A DNA stretch of 64,000 nucleotides, taken from Cellulosilyticum sp. I15G10I2. Its GTDB lineage: Bacteria; Bacillota; Clostridia; Lachnospirales; Cellulosilyticaceae. Shown here piece after piece: positions 55,365-63,880 of the stretch; position 1 is the first letter of the stretch, and each line of letters starts with the position of its first letter. The notes under the pieces are model-generated. The model saw only the letters and a program-made list of their open reading frames with translations. It did not search any database and had not been told where the DNA came from. The position numbers and the translations under genes were made by a program. Location: the NCBI RefSeq assembly GCF_900095725.1, contig NZ_FMMP01000014.1, forward strand, positions 17,517-81,516, written 5' to 3'.

Positions 55365-56228
55365 ATGTTAGATATAAAGATATATGATTCACAAGATGAA
55401 GTGTCTTGGTGCCCAGGCTGCGGAAATCATAGTATTCTTCCAGCACTCAAACAAACACTTGCAGAACTTGAACTAAAACCCCATCAAGTCGTTATAGTTT
55501 CTGGCATAGGTCAGGCAGCTAAAACCCCTCATTATATTAATGCTAATGGGTTTAATGGACTGCATGGCAGAGCTGTTCCCCCGGCTCAGGGAATAAAGAT
55601 AGCCAATAAGGATTTGAAGGTCATTATACACTCAGGTGATGGTGATACTTATGGGGAGGGAGGCAATCATCTTATCCATGGGGTGAGAAGAAATGTTGAT
55701 ATTACACATGTTGTACACTTAAATCAAATATATGGCCTGACCAAGGGGCAGGCATCGCCTACTACTGCAAAAGGTCAAAAGACTAGTATGCAGTTCGATG
55801 GCAATAAAATGGAACCTTTACAAACGCTGCTGCTTGCAATTGCTGCTGGCTGTGGATTTGTTGCAAGATCTTTTTCAGGAGATAAAGAGCATCTTGTGAA
55901 TATTTTAAAAGAAGCTATTAACTACAAAGGCTACGCTCTCATCGATGTGCTTCAGCCTTGCGTTGTATTTAATCATATTAATAATTTTAGATGGTATAAG
56001 GATAGGGTTTATCGTTTAGACACCTCAGACTACGATCCAACCAATAAAATAGAAGCAATGAAGAAAGCTATGGAGTGGGGAGATCATGGCATACCCATAG
56101 GTGTGCTTTACCGAGAAGAGAAAGATACTTTTATGGATAAAATAAGTTACTTAAAAGAAGGGGATGCCCTAGTAGATAGAAAGTGGGAGCCAAAAGAAGC
56201 CGAAAAATATATGGAAGACTTCAGATAA
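55365..56228 (+). CDS. 2-oxoacid:ferredoxin oxidoreductase, beta subunit (TPP-binding)
   Basis: Protein of 287 residues. WCPGCGNHSILPAL at the N-terminus gives iron-sulfur/TPP-site cysteines. The TPP-Mg motif is SGDGDTYGEGGNHLIHG with LNQIYGLTKGQASPT after it. It begins at the base after the stop of the alpha-gamma gene, with AAAGGAGG inside that gene's end, so the two are translated together. It is oxygen-sensitive chemistry, consistent with an anaerobe. Confidence 0.9.
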   Translation: MLDIKIYDSQDEVSWCPGCGNHSILPALKQTLAELELKPHQVVIVSGIGQAAKTPHYINANGFNGLHGRAVPPAQGIKIANKDLKVIIHSGDGDTYGEGGNHLIHGVRRNVDITHVVHLNQIYGLTKGQASPTTAKGQKTSMQFDGNKMEPLQTLLLAIAAGCGFVARSFSGDKEHLVNILKEAINYKGYALIDVLQPCVVFNHINNFRWYKDRVYRLDTSDYDPTNKIEAMKKAMEWGDHGIPIGVLYREEKDTFMDKISYLKEGDALVDRKWEPKEAEKYMEDFR

Positions 56229-56368
56229 TTATAAAGTCGCAGCGTTTAAGTAGCTTTATAGTTTGGACTTCATATATTTATAGGAGTTTAATTATAGGAG
56301 AGTAAGTATAAAATAAATCTAGCTAAGTTATAATAACGTGTATGTAGTAAGAAAAGGAGGAGAATAAA

Positions 56369-56689
56369 ATGCCTAGAATAAACTGCAGCGTACGTTCATG
56401 TTATTATAATCAAGAAAAAATATGTGGTGCTCATGTCCTTAATATAGGAGGAATTGGTGCACAAATAACAGAAGCAACTTGTTGTGAAACCTACCAGGAA
56501 CAGTCAGAGTTTAGTAATTTAGCCCACGAGGAAGTATCTAAAGGAGAAACAGATGTTATTTTGTGTGAAGTTAATACGTGTGCGTATCATGCAAAGAGAC
56601 ATTGTACATTGCAAGAGATAGAAGTGGGGAGCTTAAAGGAAGCAGAGCACTACAGTGAAACAGATTGCTTAAGTTTTGAACGAAAATGA
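56369..56689 (+). CDS. DUF1540 cysteine-rich protein, copy 2
   Basis: Protein of 106 residues with two DUF1540 units: CSVRSCYYNQEKIC...ATCC and CEVNTCAYHAKRHC...TDC. It has the layout of the copy at 14507-14818 but is clearly diverged. AAAGGAGGAG precedes the ATG. Upstream, GTATA (56306-56310), 18 bases, and TATAATA (56329-56335) fit a forespore sigma-G promoter with one mismatch in the -10, better than a sigma-A promoter. A strong terminator follows. Confidence 0.86.
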   Translation: MPRINCSVRSCYYNQEKICGAHVLNIGGIGAQITEATCCETYQEQSEFSNLAHEEVSKGETDVILCEVNTCAYHAKRHCTLQEIEVGSLKEAEHYSETDCLSFERK

Positions 56690-56726
56690 AAATGCTTAGA
56701 TTTTTTGTCTATTGATATCTAAAAAA

Positions 56727-56768
56727 TATTAAAGAAGGAAGTCACATGGATGACTTCCTTCTTTAATA
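56727..56768. terminator. Bidirectional terminator after DUF1540 copy 2
   Basis: An 18-bp perfect stem (TATTAAAGAAGGAAGTCA with TGACTTCCTTCTTTAATA) and a six-base loop. It separates the convergent methyltransferase gene. Confidence 0.88.
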
Positions 56769-56801
56769 ATATACGACTACAAGTATATATAATGCTGTTT
56801 A

Positions 56802-57446
56802 TTATATCTTTACGCCGCAAGCTATAAAAATGCTAATACACGCCTCCTCATTATGGCTTAGGGAGCTGGCACAGCAATTCTCACCAATGCAGTTTACCCA
56901 TACTTCATTTAATCCTGCAGATAAGAACCACTCTTGAACTGAACTGCGCTCAAATCCCATCCAACGATCTTGGTGTTCTTCTCTAAGGAAGTGAAAGTTA
57001 TGGGCATCTAAATCAGTAAGGATTAGTTTACCGCCTGATTTAAGAATTCTGACCATTTCTAAAATAGCTTTTCTAGGAGTCTTAACATGATGTAAATACA
57101 TATTAGCAAAAACGTAATCTGCTTTATTATCAGCTATAGGAAGCTTTTCTGATTCGCCAACGAGGCAATCAATATTGGCATTATAATTAAATTTTTTATC
57201 TAATTCTTCAAGCATTGCTAAAGATTGATCAACAGCAATAACCTGGGCGCCCAGGCCAAGTAAGCCTCCTGTCATAAAGCCAGTTCCAGCACCAACATCT
57301 ACTGCTAATGTTCCAGGTTGAATATTGGATAGAGAGAATACTTTATCCCTTAAAGCTTCAGAGAAAAACCCCTGTCTCATTTGGTCCCAACTGCTTGCTA
57401 TCTGGTCAAAATAGTTTTTACTGTTCTTTTTAATATTATTTTTCAC
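56802..57446 (-). CDS. Class I SAM-dependent methyltransferase
   Basis: Protein of 214 residues. Motif I VDVGAGTGFMTGGLLGLG (about 50-67) binds S-adenosylmethionine. Acidic loop VDQS and motif ANMYLHHVKTPRKAILEMVRILKSGG follow, as in UbiE/Methyltransf_11 proteins. The C-terminus has the cysteines GENCCASS and ISIFIACG, unusual for UbiE and reminiscent of metalloid-handling methyltransferases, though that is a guess. It is divergent from the LysR gene, which may regulate it. Confidence 0.85.
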   Translation of the reverse strand: MKNNIKKNSKNYFDQIASSWDQMRQGFFSEALRDKVFSLSNIQPGTLAVDVGAGTGFMTGGLLGLGAQVIAVDQSLAMLEELDKKFNYNANIDCLVGESEKLPIADNKADYVFANMYLHHVKTPRKAILEMVRILKSGGKLILTDLDAHNFHFLREEHQDRWMGFERSSVQEWFLSAGLNEVWVNCIGENCCASSLSHNEEACISIFIACGVKI

Positions 57447-57566
57447 TATTTATCACACCCTTTCCTAAAATCTTTTCCTATATAGAATGACTTACCTAAC
57501 TTTTCGCCAAGTGACCAACATCCACTTTTCCTGTGAATAAGACAAATCCTCCTTTTTTATGTACTC

Positions 57567-57595
57567 TTGCTTATTCGTTAAACAAATTGTATCAT
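57567..57595 (+). promoter_or_regulatory. Candidate promoter of the LysR gene
   Basis: TTGCTT (57567-57572), 17-base spacer, TATCAT (57590-57595). Confidence 0.45.
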
Positions 57596-57614
57596 GAAAG
57601 AAAAAACGTTGCAG

Positions 57615-57648
57615 ACGATAGTTTTGATTAAATCAATCGTTTTTTTTG
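57615..57648 (+). terminator. Possible attenuator hairpin in the LysR leader
   Basis: ACGA...TGATT / AATCA.TCGT followed by nine T, between the promoter and the start codon. The stem has a bulge, so strength is uncertain. Confidence 0.4.
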
Positions 57649-57665
57649 ATGGGAGGATAATTAAG

Positions 57666-58553
57666 ATGGAGTTACAACAATTAAAAACCTTTCGCATTGT
57701 TGCCGAGGCCCATAGTTTTACCAAGGCATCAGAGCTTCTTAATTACGCACAGTCAAGTATTAGTGCTCAAATACGTTTGCTGGAAGAAGAATTGCAAGTA
57801 AAACTTTTTGAAAGAATAGGGCGAAGAATTTTTTTAACAAAACCTGGGGAAAAACTATTAGCATATGCCGAGCAGATTTTAAAGCTTGAAGAGGAAGCAA
57901 AAGCTGTTATAACAGGATCAGATCTTCCGAAAGGAACGTTAATTATCGGAGCGCCAGAATCGATTTGTATCTATCGTCTGCCAAAAATTCTACAGGAGTA
58001 TCGCAGACGGTACCCTGAGGTGGAGATTGTTTTAAAGCTTGGAAGTTGTGCTGATATTTTTAACTGGGCGAGGAATAATGTAGTAGACATAGCGCTTTTA
58101 ATGGACAATCGAATAACAATTAAGGATCTTGTTATTGAGAGCTTAAAACCAGAAAACATAACGCTTGTTGTGGCGATGAATCATCCTCTAAGTGATCATG
58201 AGCATATTAGTCCAAGTGACCTAGAAGGAGAACATTTGATTCTTATTGAAAAAGATGCTTGCTATCGCTGTTTATTCGAAGGACAACTTGCACAGGCGGA
58301 AGTTCAGTTAGGTTCAACTTTAGAAATAGGTAGCATTGAGACGATAAAAAAATGTGTGATCAGCGGACTTGGTATTTCACTGTTGCCGCAGATGACAGTG
58401 GAACAAGAACTCTCAGCAGGAACTTTGAAGAATTTACATTGGACAGGATCGGATTTCGACATATTTACTTTAATGATTTACCATAAGGATAAGTGGCTTT
58501 CACCCGCCATGGAGGTTTTTATGGAATTAACTAGAAAATTACTTAAAGGATAA
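57666..58553 (+). CDS. LysR-family transcriptional regulator
   Basis: Protein of 295 residues. The winged HTH (residues 1-60) reads MELQQLKTFRIVAEAHSFTKASELLNYAQSSISAQIRLLEEEL in overlapping parts. The effector-binding domain (about 90-290) is periplasmic-binding-protein-like, with IGAPESICIYRLPKIL at its start. The start at 57666 follows GGGAGG; a longer frame from 57594 is unlikely. It faces away from the methyltransferase gene. LysR regulators often control divergent neighbours, so that gene or the downstream AmmeMemoRadiSam pair is a candidate target. Confidence 0.92.
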   Translation: MELQQLKTFRIVAEAHSFTKASELLNYAQSSISAQIRLLEEELQVKLFERIGRRIFLTKPGEKLLAYAEQILKLEEEAKAVITGSDLPKGTLIIGAPESICIYRLPKILQEYRRRYPEVEIVLKLGSCADIFNWARNNVVDIALLMDNRITIKDLVIESLKPENITLVVAMNHPLSDHEHISPSDLEGEHLILIEKDACYRCLFEGQLAQAEVQLGSTLEIGSIETIKKCVISGLGISLLPQMTVEQELSAGTLKNLHWTGSDFDIFTLMIYHKDKWLSPAMEVFMELTRKLLKG

Positions 58554-58643
58554 GAAGTGTGTGCTGTTTTTAAGAATTTAATCTTTAAAAAAGGTAAGAC
58601 TAATTAAGAGATTGCGTGTAAAGATGATAGAGAGGTGAGTGTT

Positions 58644-60050
58644 TTGAGTTTACAAGGTTTTTATTTGATGCCCCATCCGCCTATTGTACTTCCAGAAGTA
58701 GGAAAAGGTGAGGAACAAAAGATTAGCTGTACCAGTATGAGTTTACAAGCTATAGGAAAAGAAATTGCACAGAAAGCACCTGCTACGATAATACTTGTCA
58801 CACCGCATGGGACAATGTTTCAAAATGCTATTGCACTCAGCTATGAGGAGGAAATAGGTGGAGATCTCAAAAAGTTTGGGGCATCTGAGGTTGCTATGAA
58901 ACTTGAGATAAATAAAATCCTAACCCATAAAATCTATGAACTTGCAAGTGCAGAAGATATCCCAGTTGTACTAGCTACAGATTCTCTTTTAAGGGAGTAT
59001 AAAAGTTCGGTCTTTTTAGACCATGGGACGATGGTGCCGCTATACTTTATTAACACATACTATAAGACCTATAAACTTGTACACATTACTTATGCAACGC
59101 TCGGTGATATAGATTTGTATCGGTTTGGAATGGTTATTCAAAAAGCTTGTGAAGCGTTAAAGGAAGAGGCGGTTTTGATTGCAAGCGGAGATTTATCTCA
59201 TAAGCTAAAAGAAGAAGGTCCCTATGAATACAGCCCTTTTGGTGAGAAGTTTGATACAGAATTTGTTCGCCATTTACAAGAGGGAAATGTAATGGGGGTT
59301 TTTGGCATGGATAAGGAGCTCATATGCAATGCCGGAGAGTGCGGCAGGCGCTCTATAGCCATTTTATTAGGAACTCTTGAAGGAAGAAGATTTCAGGGAG
59401 AACTTTTAAGTTACGAGGGAACTTTTGGCGTAGGTTATGGTGTGATGAAGATGAATGTTGTGGCAGAAGATGCTTCTAAGCTCAGAGAGTTAGAAGCAGT
59501 GAAAAACGGAAATTATGAAAAAAAGCAAAATCAAAGGGATCCTTATGTAAGACTCGCCAGAGAAAGTCTTACATCTTATTTAAACTTAGATAAAGTTCAA
59601 GAGAAGCTTCCAAATTATATCACAGATGAAATGAAAAGTATGAAGAGAGGGGTTTTTGTATCTCTAAAAAAGCATGGGGAACTGCGTGGGTGCATCGGAA
59701 CTATATTTCCAACAACGGAAAATATTGCAGAAGAGATTAGGCGCAATGCCATACAAGCAGGGGTGCATGATCCTAGGTTTAATCAAGTAGAAAAAGAGGA
59801 ACTTTTAGAGATTGGTTTTTCAGTGGATGTTTTAACAGAACCGGAGAATTGTTCTAAAGAAGAGCTAAACGCTAGGGAATACGGTGTTATTGTACGAAGC
59901 CGTGGTAAAACAGGGGTGCTGCTTCCAAATTTAGAAGGGGTTAATACGGTAGAAAAACAATTAGAGATTGCTTTAGAGAAAGCAGGGATAAAGCCTTATG
60001 AGGAATATATGTTGCAAAGATTCCAAGTGATACGTCATAAAGAGGAGTAA
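58644..60050 (+). CDS. AmmeMemoRadiSam system protein: Memo-like/LigB domain fused to AMMECR1
   Basis: Protein of 468 residues with two domains. The N-terminal half (about 1-275) resembles class III extradiol dioxygenase/Memo proteins: LMPHPPIVLPEVG, VTPHGTMFQ, and LDHGTMVPLYFI hold the His residues of the metal site, and IASGDLSHKL follows. The C-terminal half (about 290-465) is AMMECR1: LKKHGELRGCIGTIFPTTENIAEEIRRNAIQAGVHDPRF. The radical SAM partner is the next gene. The joint biochemical role is not settled. I prefer TTG 58644 over GTG 58635, which overlaps the AGAGGTG site. Confidence 0.88.
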   Translation: MSLQGFYLMPHPPIVLPEVGKGEEQKISCTSMSLQAIGKEIAQKAPATIILVTPHGTMFQNAIALSYEEEIGGDLKKFGASEVAMKLEINKILTHKIYELASAEDIPVVLATDSLLREYKSSVFLDHGTMVPLYFINTYYKTYKLVHITYATLGDIDLYRFGMVIQKACEALKEEAVLIASGDLSHKLKEEGPYEYSPFGEKFDTEFVRHLQEGNVMGVFGMDKELICNAGECGRRSIAILLGTLEGRRFQGELLSYEGTFGVGYGVMKMNVVAEDASKLRELEAVKNGNYEKKQNQRDPYVRLARESLTSYLNLDKVQEKLPNYITDEMKSMKRGVFVSLKKHGELRGCIGTIFPTTENIAEEIRRNAIQAGVHDPRFNQVEKEELLEIGFSVDVLTEPENCSKEELNAREYGVIVRSRGKTGVLLPNLEGVNTVEKQLEIALEKAGIKPYEEYMLQRFQVIRHKEE

Positions 60051-60066
60051 CTAGAGGATAACTAAG

Positions 60067-60921
60067 ATGAAAACAGAGGCATTATTTTATGAAAAACGTA
60101 AAGATAAAATACACTGTTACTTATGTCCTCATCATTGTATCATTGAAAAAGGACAGTTTGGAAAGTGCAGGGTAAGAACTCATGAAAACGATCAACTTTT
60201 TACTATTAATTATGGAGAGATCACTTCTATCTCTTTAGATCCTATAGAAAAAAAGCCGCTCCATTATTTTAGATCAGGAACTCAGATTTTATCTGTAGGA
60301 AGCTTTGGGTGCAACTTCACTTGCGATTTTTGTCAGAACTATAGCGTTTCTCAATATAAAGCCAAAAGTGATTTTGTGCCTAAAGAAAACTTAGTAGAGA
60401 CAATAATTACAACTAAAGAAAATACAGGTATTGCTTTTACTTACAATGAGCCAAGTATCTGGTATGAATATGTTTATGATTGTGCAAAGCTTTTAAAAGA
60501 AACAGATCCAAGTAAAGCTGTAGTCATTGTAAGTAATGGCTATATAAGTGAAGCGCCGTTAAAAAAACTTCTTCCTTATGTAGACGCCATGAATATTGAT
60601 TTAAAAAGTTTCAATGCTAAATATTATAAACGTCTTTGTGGGGGAAGTTTAAATCCAGTTCTAAAAACTATTGAGATAGCTGCAAAAGCTTGTCATGTTG
60701 AAGTCACAACATTATTGGTAAGCGGAGAAAACGACACGTTAGAAGAAGTAGGAGAAATCGCAAAGTTTTTAAACAGTGTGAGTTATGAAATACCTTTGCA
60801 TCTTTCGAGATATTTTCCTAGATATAAACTTGAAAATCCTCCTACTGATCTAGTCTTTATGAAACAAGCAGAGGATGCAGCAAGAAAGTATCTAAGCAAA
60901 GTAAGTTTGGGAAATATTTAG
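60067..60921 (+). CDS. amrS: AmmeMemoRadiSam system radical SAM enzyme
   Basis: Protein of 284 residues. The 4Fe-4S/SAM motif is CNFTCDFCQN (CxxxCxxC, about residues 79-86). An N-terminal cysteine set, CYLCPHHCIIEKGQFGKCRVR, probably binds a second metal centre. The barrel continues with GIAFTYNEPSIWYEY and NIDLKSFNAKYY. It lies 16 bases after the Memo/AMMECR1 fusion gene and is surely co-transcribed. The family is related to pyruvate formate-lyase activating enzyme but is not one. Confidence 0.9.
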   Translation: MKTEALFYEKRKDKIHCYLCPHHCIIEKGQFGKCRVRTHENDQLFTINYGEITSISLDPIEKKPLHYFRSGTQILSVGSFGCNFTCDFCQNYSVSQYKAKSDFVPKENLVETIITTKENTGIAFTYNEPSIWYEYVYDCAKLLKETDPSKAVVIVSNGYISEAPLKKLLPYVDAMNIDLKSFNAKYYKRLCGGSLNPVLKTIEIAAKACHVEVTTLLVSGENDTLEEVGEIAKFLNSVSYEIPLHLSRYFPRYKLENPPTDLVFMKQAEDAARKYLSKVSLGNI

Positions 60922-60942
60922 AAGAAAAACATCTAAAAAAAT

Positions 60943-60977
60943 GAACTGCCCCATCTCACATAGACAGGGGGCAGTTC
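60943..60977 (-). terminator. Terminator of the amino-acid permease gene
   Basis: GAACTGCCCC pairs with GGGGCAGTTC. On the minus strand seven T follow, so it mainly ends the leftward permease transcript. Confidence 0.75.
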
Positions 60978-61000
60978 GTTTATCGAATATAATTAAGAAA

Positions 61001-62320
61001 CTACTTGTTTGTTCTTTTCCAAAAGGCGAAAGCTGCTAAAACAACTAAGCCACATAAAAGGGCATATAGCCAGAATAGTGAGCTTCTCATACCTACTATG
61101 AGTATAATAAGAGAACCTAGTGTAGCAAATACAGGATTTGCTTTACTGCGCCAAAAACCTTTTATTTCGCCAGAAAGGCCGTATCTAAATACCTGAATGT
61201 ATAGAATAACATAACCTACATAGTTTAGTGTAATAGATATTTCTGATATATCAGAGTTAGGAAGTAGATTATTTTTTTGAGTTACATAATGTACTATAAA
61301 CCAAAATAAAACAATAGCTAAGGTCACGAGAGATGATACAACTGGAATGCCAAGCTGCTTATTTACCGTACTAACTTTACTAGAATAAGGAAACATATTT
61401 CTTATAGCAAGGGCATAGGGCATGCGAGTCAGTCCCATAATAAGACCATTGACAGTACCCATGACAGAAATAACAACAAACACTAAAATAAGTTTAGCAC
61501 CAAAAGAACCAAAAAGTTGATTTGCCGCAAGGTCAACGTGCGCATCACCCATGCTCATTAAATTATCTGTACCTATTAATACGCTTATCCCCACAAAATA
61601 TAAAATATAGATTACTAGAATAAGTAAAGGGGAAAAAATAAGTGCAAGAGGAATATTTTTTTTCGCATCCTTAACCTCGTGGGAAATAGAAGTAGCAACA
61701 ATCCAGCCATCAAATGCAAAAATAATAGGAATAATTGCAGCGATCCATCCTGTAGAACTCATATTAGAAACATCACCTTGTGATAAACTGCTAGGATTTC
61801 CAAACACTAATCCTAAGATGCCTATGAGAATAAGAGGGATAAGTTTTATAATAGTAGACGCGTTTTGAAAGTACCCGCCAAGTCTTGATGAAACTAAGTT
61901 AGTTATATAAAGAACACCAAGAACTCCAAGTCCTATCAACGTCTGCATTTCTAGAGTTCCTTCTATATTAAAAAGAATACAAATATAGATGCCAGCTACC
62001 CAAGAGATAACAGCTGTAAGCGTAGGATAGTATAAAAAGGTATGAAACCATCCAAAAGCACAGGCAACTGAAGGATTATAACAATCTTCAGCATAGGTAA
62101 TAATGCCGCCTGCTTTGTCATTGCGAGCAGCAAGCTCTGCGATTGTTAGACTTCCAAAAATAATACTAATGGCGGCAATACAAAAGACTAAGACACCTAA
62201 GACAATGCTGCCTCCAGTAGCGACTAAAATATTATCACTTTTAAAGAATATGCCTGATCCGATAACTACCCCAACAATCATGGCGATGCAAGTAAAAAGT
62301 CCGTACTTATTTTTTGTCAT
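61001..62320 (-). CDS. APC-family amino acid permease
   Basis: Membrane transporter of 439 residues with about twelve helices. The first helix has the APC signature GVVIGSGIFFKSD (about 18-30), and FAFDGWIVATSISHEVKDAKKNIPLAL near residue 205 is the conserved helix 6-7 region. It resembles amino-acid exchangers of the LAT/SteT type; the substrate is not readable. AAGGAGAACG precedes the ATG at 62320. It is divergent from ispD. Confidence 0.88.
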   Translation of the reverse strand: MTKNKYGLFTCIAMIVGVVIGSGIFFKSDNILVATGGSIVLGVLVFCIAAISIIFGSLTIAELAARNDKAGGIITYAEDCYNPSVACAFGWFHTFLYYPTLTAVISWVAGIYICILFNIEGTLEMQTLIGLGVLGVLYITNLVSSRLGGYFQNASTIIKLIPLILIGILGLVFGNPSSLSQGDVSNMSSTGWIAAIIPIIFAFDGWIVATSISHEVKDAKKNIPLALIFSPLLILVIYILYFVGISVLIGTDNLMSMGDAHVDLAANQLFGSFGAKLILVFVVISVMGTVNGLIMGLTRMPYALAIRNMFPYSSKVSTVNKQLGIPVVSSLVTLAIVLFWFIVHYVTQKNNLLPNSDISEISITLNYVGYVILYIQVFRYGLSGEIKGFWRSKANPVFATLGSLIILIVGMRSSLFWLYALLCGLVVLAAFAFWKRTNK

Positions 62321-62527
62321 ATATTCGTTCTCCTTAAATAAAAATGTATAGTATAAATATGTGCAAATTACTCTAAAACATACTTAGAGCTTATTCTACA
62401 TTATCATAATTAGAAAGATTTGGATATACTTTTAGCAAATCAATCTGTTAATTGTGTATAAATAATGATAAACTATTAGAACAAGTTTATAAGTGCATAA
62501 ATTTACAAGGTATAAGGGGAAAAATAC

Positions 62528-63223
62528 ATGGATAAGGTATCGGTAGTTATAGTGGCTGGTGGAAGCGGTAAACGCATGGGACTAGCCATAAAGAAACAAT
62601 ATATTTTATTAAAAGAAAAGGAAATTTTAGCACATACTATAGAAGCATTTGAAAATTGTGAGTTTATAAATGAGATAATTCTGGTCGTAGCGGAAGAAGA
62701 TATAGACTATGTGCAGGAAAATATAGTTATACGCTATGATCTCAATAAAGTTAAAAAGATAGCAGCAGGAGGCAGTGAAAGACAGGATTCTGTATATAAT
62801 GGATTACTTAAAGTAGATAGAGATACAAACTATGTTATGATTCATGATGGAGCCCGTCCTTTTATTTCAAAAAAAGTAATACTTAATTGCCTTAAAAAGG
62901 CAAAGGAAACTGGAGCCAGCATTGTAGCTGTTCCTGTAAAAGATACAATCAAAATATGTGATACAAAAACGCATCAAGTAGAGCAAACACCTAACAGAGA
63001 TACTCTGTGGGCTGTACAGACACCGCAAATTTTTTCTTTTGAGTTATTAATGAAGGCTTATCAACATGCTAAGGCTAATCATTTACAAGTAACAGATGAT
63101 AGTATGATTGTAGAAGCACTTGGAAAAGAGGTGTATATTACACAAGGAGAATATACAAATATAAAGGTGACAACAGCAGAAGATCTCATTATTGCAGAAG
63201 CTATTTTAAATGAATTTAGATGA
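62528..63223 (+). CDS. ispD: 2-C-methyl-D-erythritol 4-phosphate cytidylyltransferase
   Basis: MEP-pathway enzyme making CDP-ME from CTP and MEP for isoprenoids, 231 residues. The nucleotide-binding start is VVIVAGGSGKRMGLAIKKQY. AAGGSERQDSVYNGL, HDGARPF, and AVPVKDTIK then follow, and TPQIFSFELL completes the family pattern. GGGGAAA precedes the ATG. It has no partner genes nearby (ispF is not in view) and ends about 65 bases before the rRNA promoters. Confidence 0.95.
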   Translation: MDKVSVVIVAGGSGKRMGLAIKKQYILLKEKEILAHTIEAFENCEFINEIILVVAEEDIDYVQENIVIRYDLNKVKKIAAGGSERQDSVYNGLLKVDRDTNYVMIHDGARPFISKKVILNCLKKAKETGASIVAVPVKDTIKICDTKTHQVEQTPNRDTLWAVQTPQIFSFELLMKAYQHAKANHLQVTDDSMIVEALGKEVYITQGEYTNIKVTTAEDLIIAEAILNEFR

Positions 63224-63288
63224 TGATAAGTGATTAAACTACAAAAACATAAAGAATGTAGGAAATTTAAAAAAACTGAAAAAAAGTG

Positions 63289-63317
63289 TTGACCTATGAC
63301 AAATGCTATGGTATATT
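63289..63317 (+). promoter_or_regulatory. rRNA operon promoter P1
   Basis: TTGACC (63289-63294), 17-base spacer, TATATT (63312-63317). Confidence 0.7.
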
Positions 63318-63371
63318 AAATAAGCACTACGGCGGGCAACAAAAACTTGCTTCTTAAATAGAAAAAAGTTA

Positions 63372-63400
63372 TTGACAAGCTGAAAAGTGTAGTATAAAAT
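63372..63400 (+). promoter_or_regulatory. rRNA operon promoter P2
   Basis: TTGACA (63372-63377), 17-base spacer, TAAAAT (63395-63400), 38 bases before the first tRNA-Ser. Confidence 0.7.
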
Positions 63401-63437
63401 ATATTAGGTCGGCGCAAGCTAACTAATATTATAGTGT

Positions 63438-63525
63438 GGAGAGATGGTCGAGTTGGTTTAAGGCACCGGTCTTGAAAACCGGCGAACGTGAGAGCGTTCC
63501 GTGGGTTCGAATCCCACTCTCTCCG
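63438..63525 (+). tRNA. tRNA-Ser (TGA)
   Basis: 88 bases with a long variable arm, as expected for serine. Acceptor GGAGAGA/TCTCTCC, discriminator G. Anticodon stem CCGGT/ACCGG encloses CTTGAAA, giving TGA. No CCA encoded. Confidence 0.95.
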
Positions 63526-63567
63526 TTTTTTAATCTGAGAAAGCTTAAAAAAGTGGAGAAGCACTAA

Positions 63568-63659
63568 GGAGAAGTACCCAAGTGGTCGAAGGGGCTCCCC
63601 TGGAAAGGGAGTAGGTCGTTAGTAGCGGCGCGAGGGTTCGAATCCCTCCTTCTCCGCCA
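63568..63659 (+). tRNA. tRNA-Ser (GGA)
   Basis: 92 bases with a long variable arm. Acceptor GGAGAAG/CTTCTCC, discriminator G, encoded CCA. Anticodon stem CTCCC/GGGAG encloses CTGGAAA, giving GGA. Confidence 0.95.
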
Positions 63660-63880
63660 ATTTAGCTCAAAGGGTTAAAAAAGTTTGAACTTTGAAAATA
63701 AAATAGTAACCATAAAACCAGTCGATTCAATAGAACTTTATACAAAGTTCATAGAGCTTCACATAGAAACTTATACTAAGTTTCATTGCAAGTTCGAATC
63801 AAGTGCTTAAAGAATAGTAATGTTCTTTAAAAGTACAAGTAATTAAGTCAAATACAACGTAACAGTTGTAGGGCAAACTT
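63660..63880 (+). other. 16S rRNA leader with tandem hairpins
   Basis: 221 bases without a gene. Two neighbouring hairpins (GAACTT/AAGTTC at 63733-63750 and GAAACTT/AAGTTTC at 63766-63784) lie between GATTC (63724) and GAATC (63796). They probably belong to the precursor-processing leader of the rRNA operon. Confidence 0.55.

Noticed and set aside
63316..63564. 82-codon minus-strand frame
   Set aside because: It runs antisense through promoters and tRNA-Ser.
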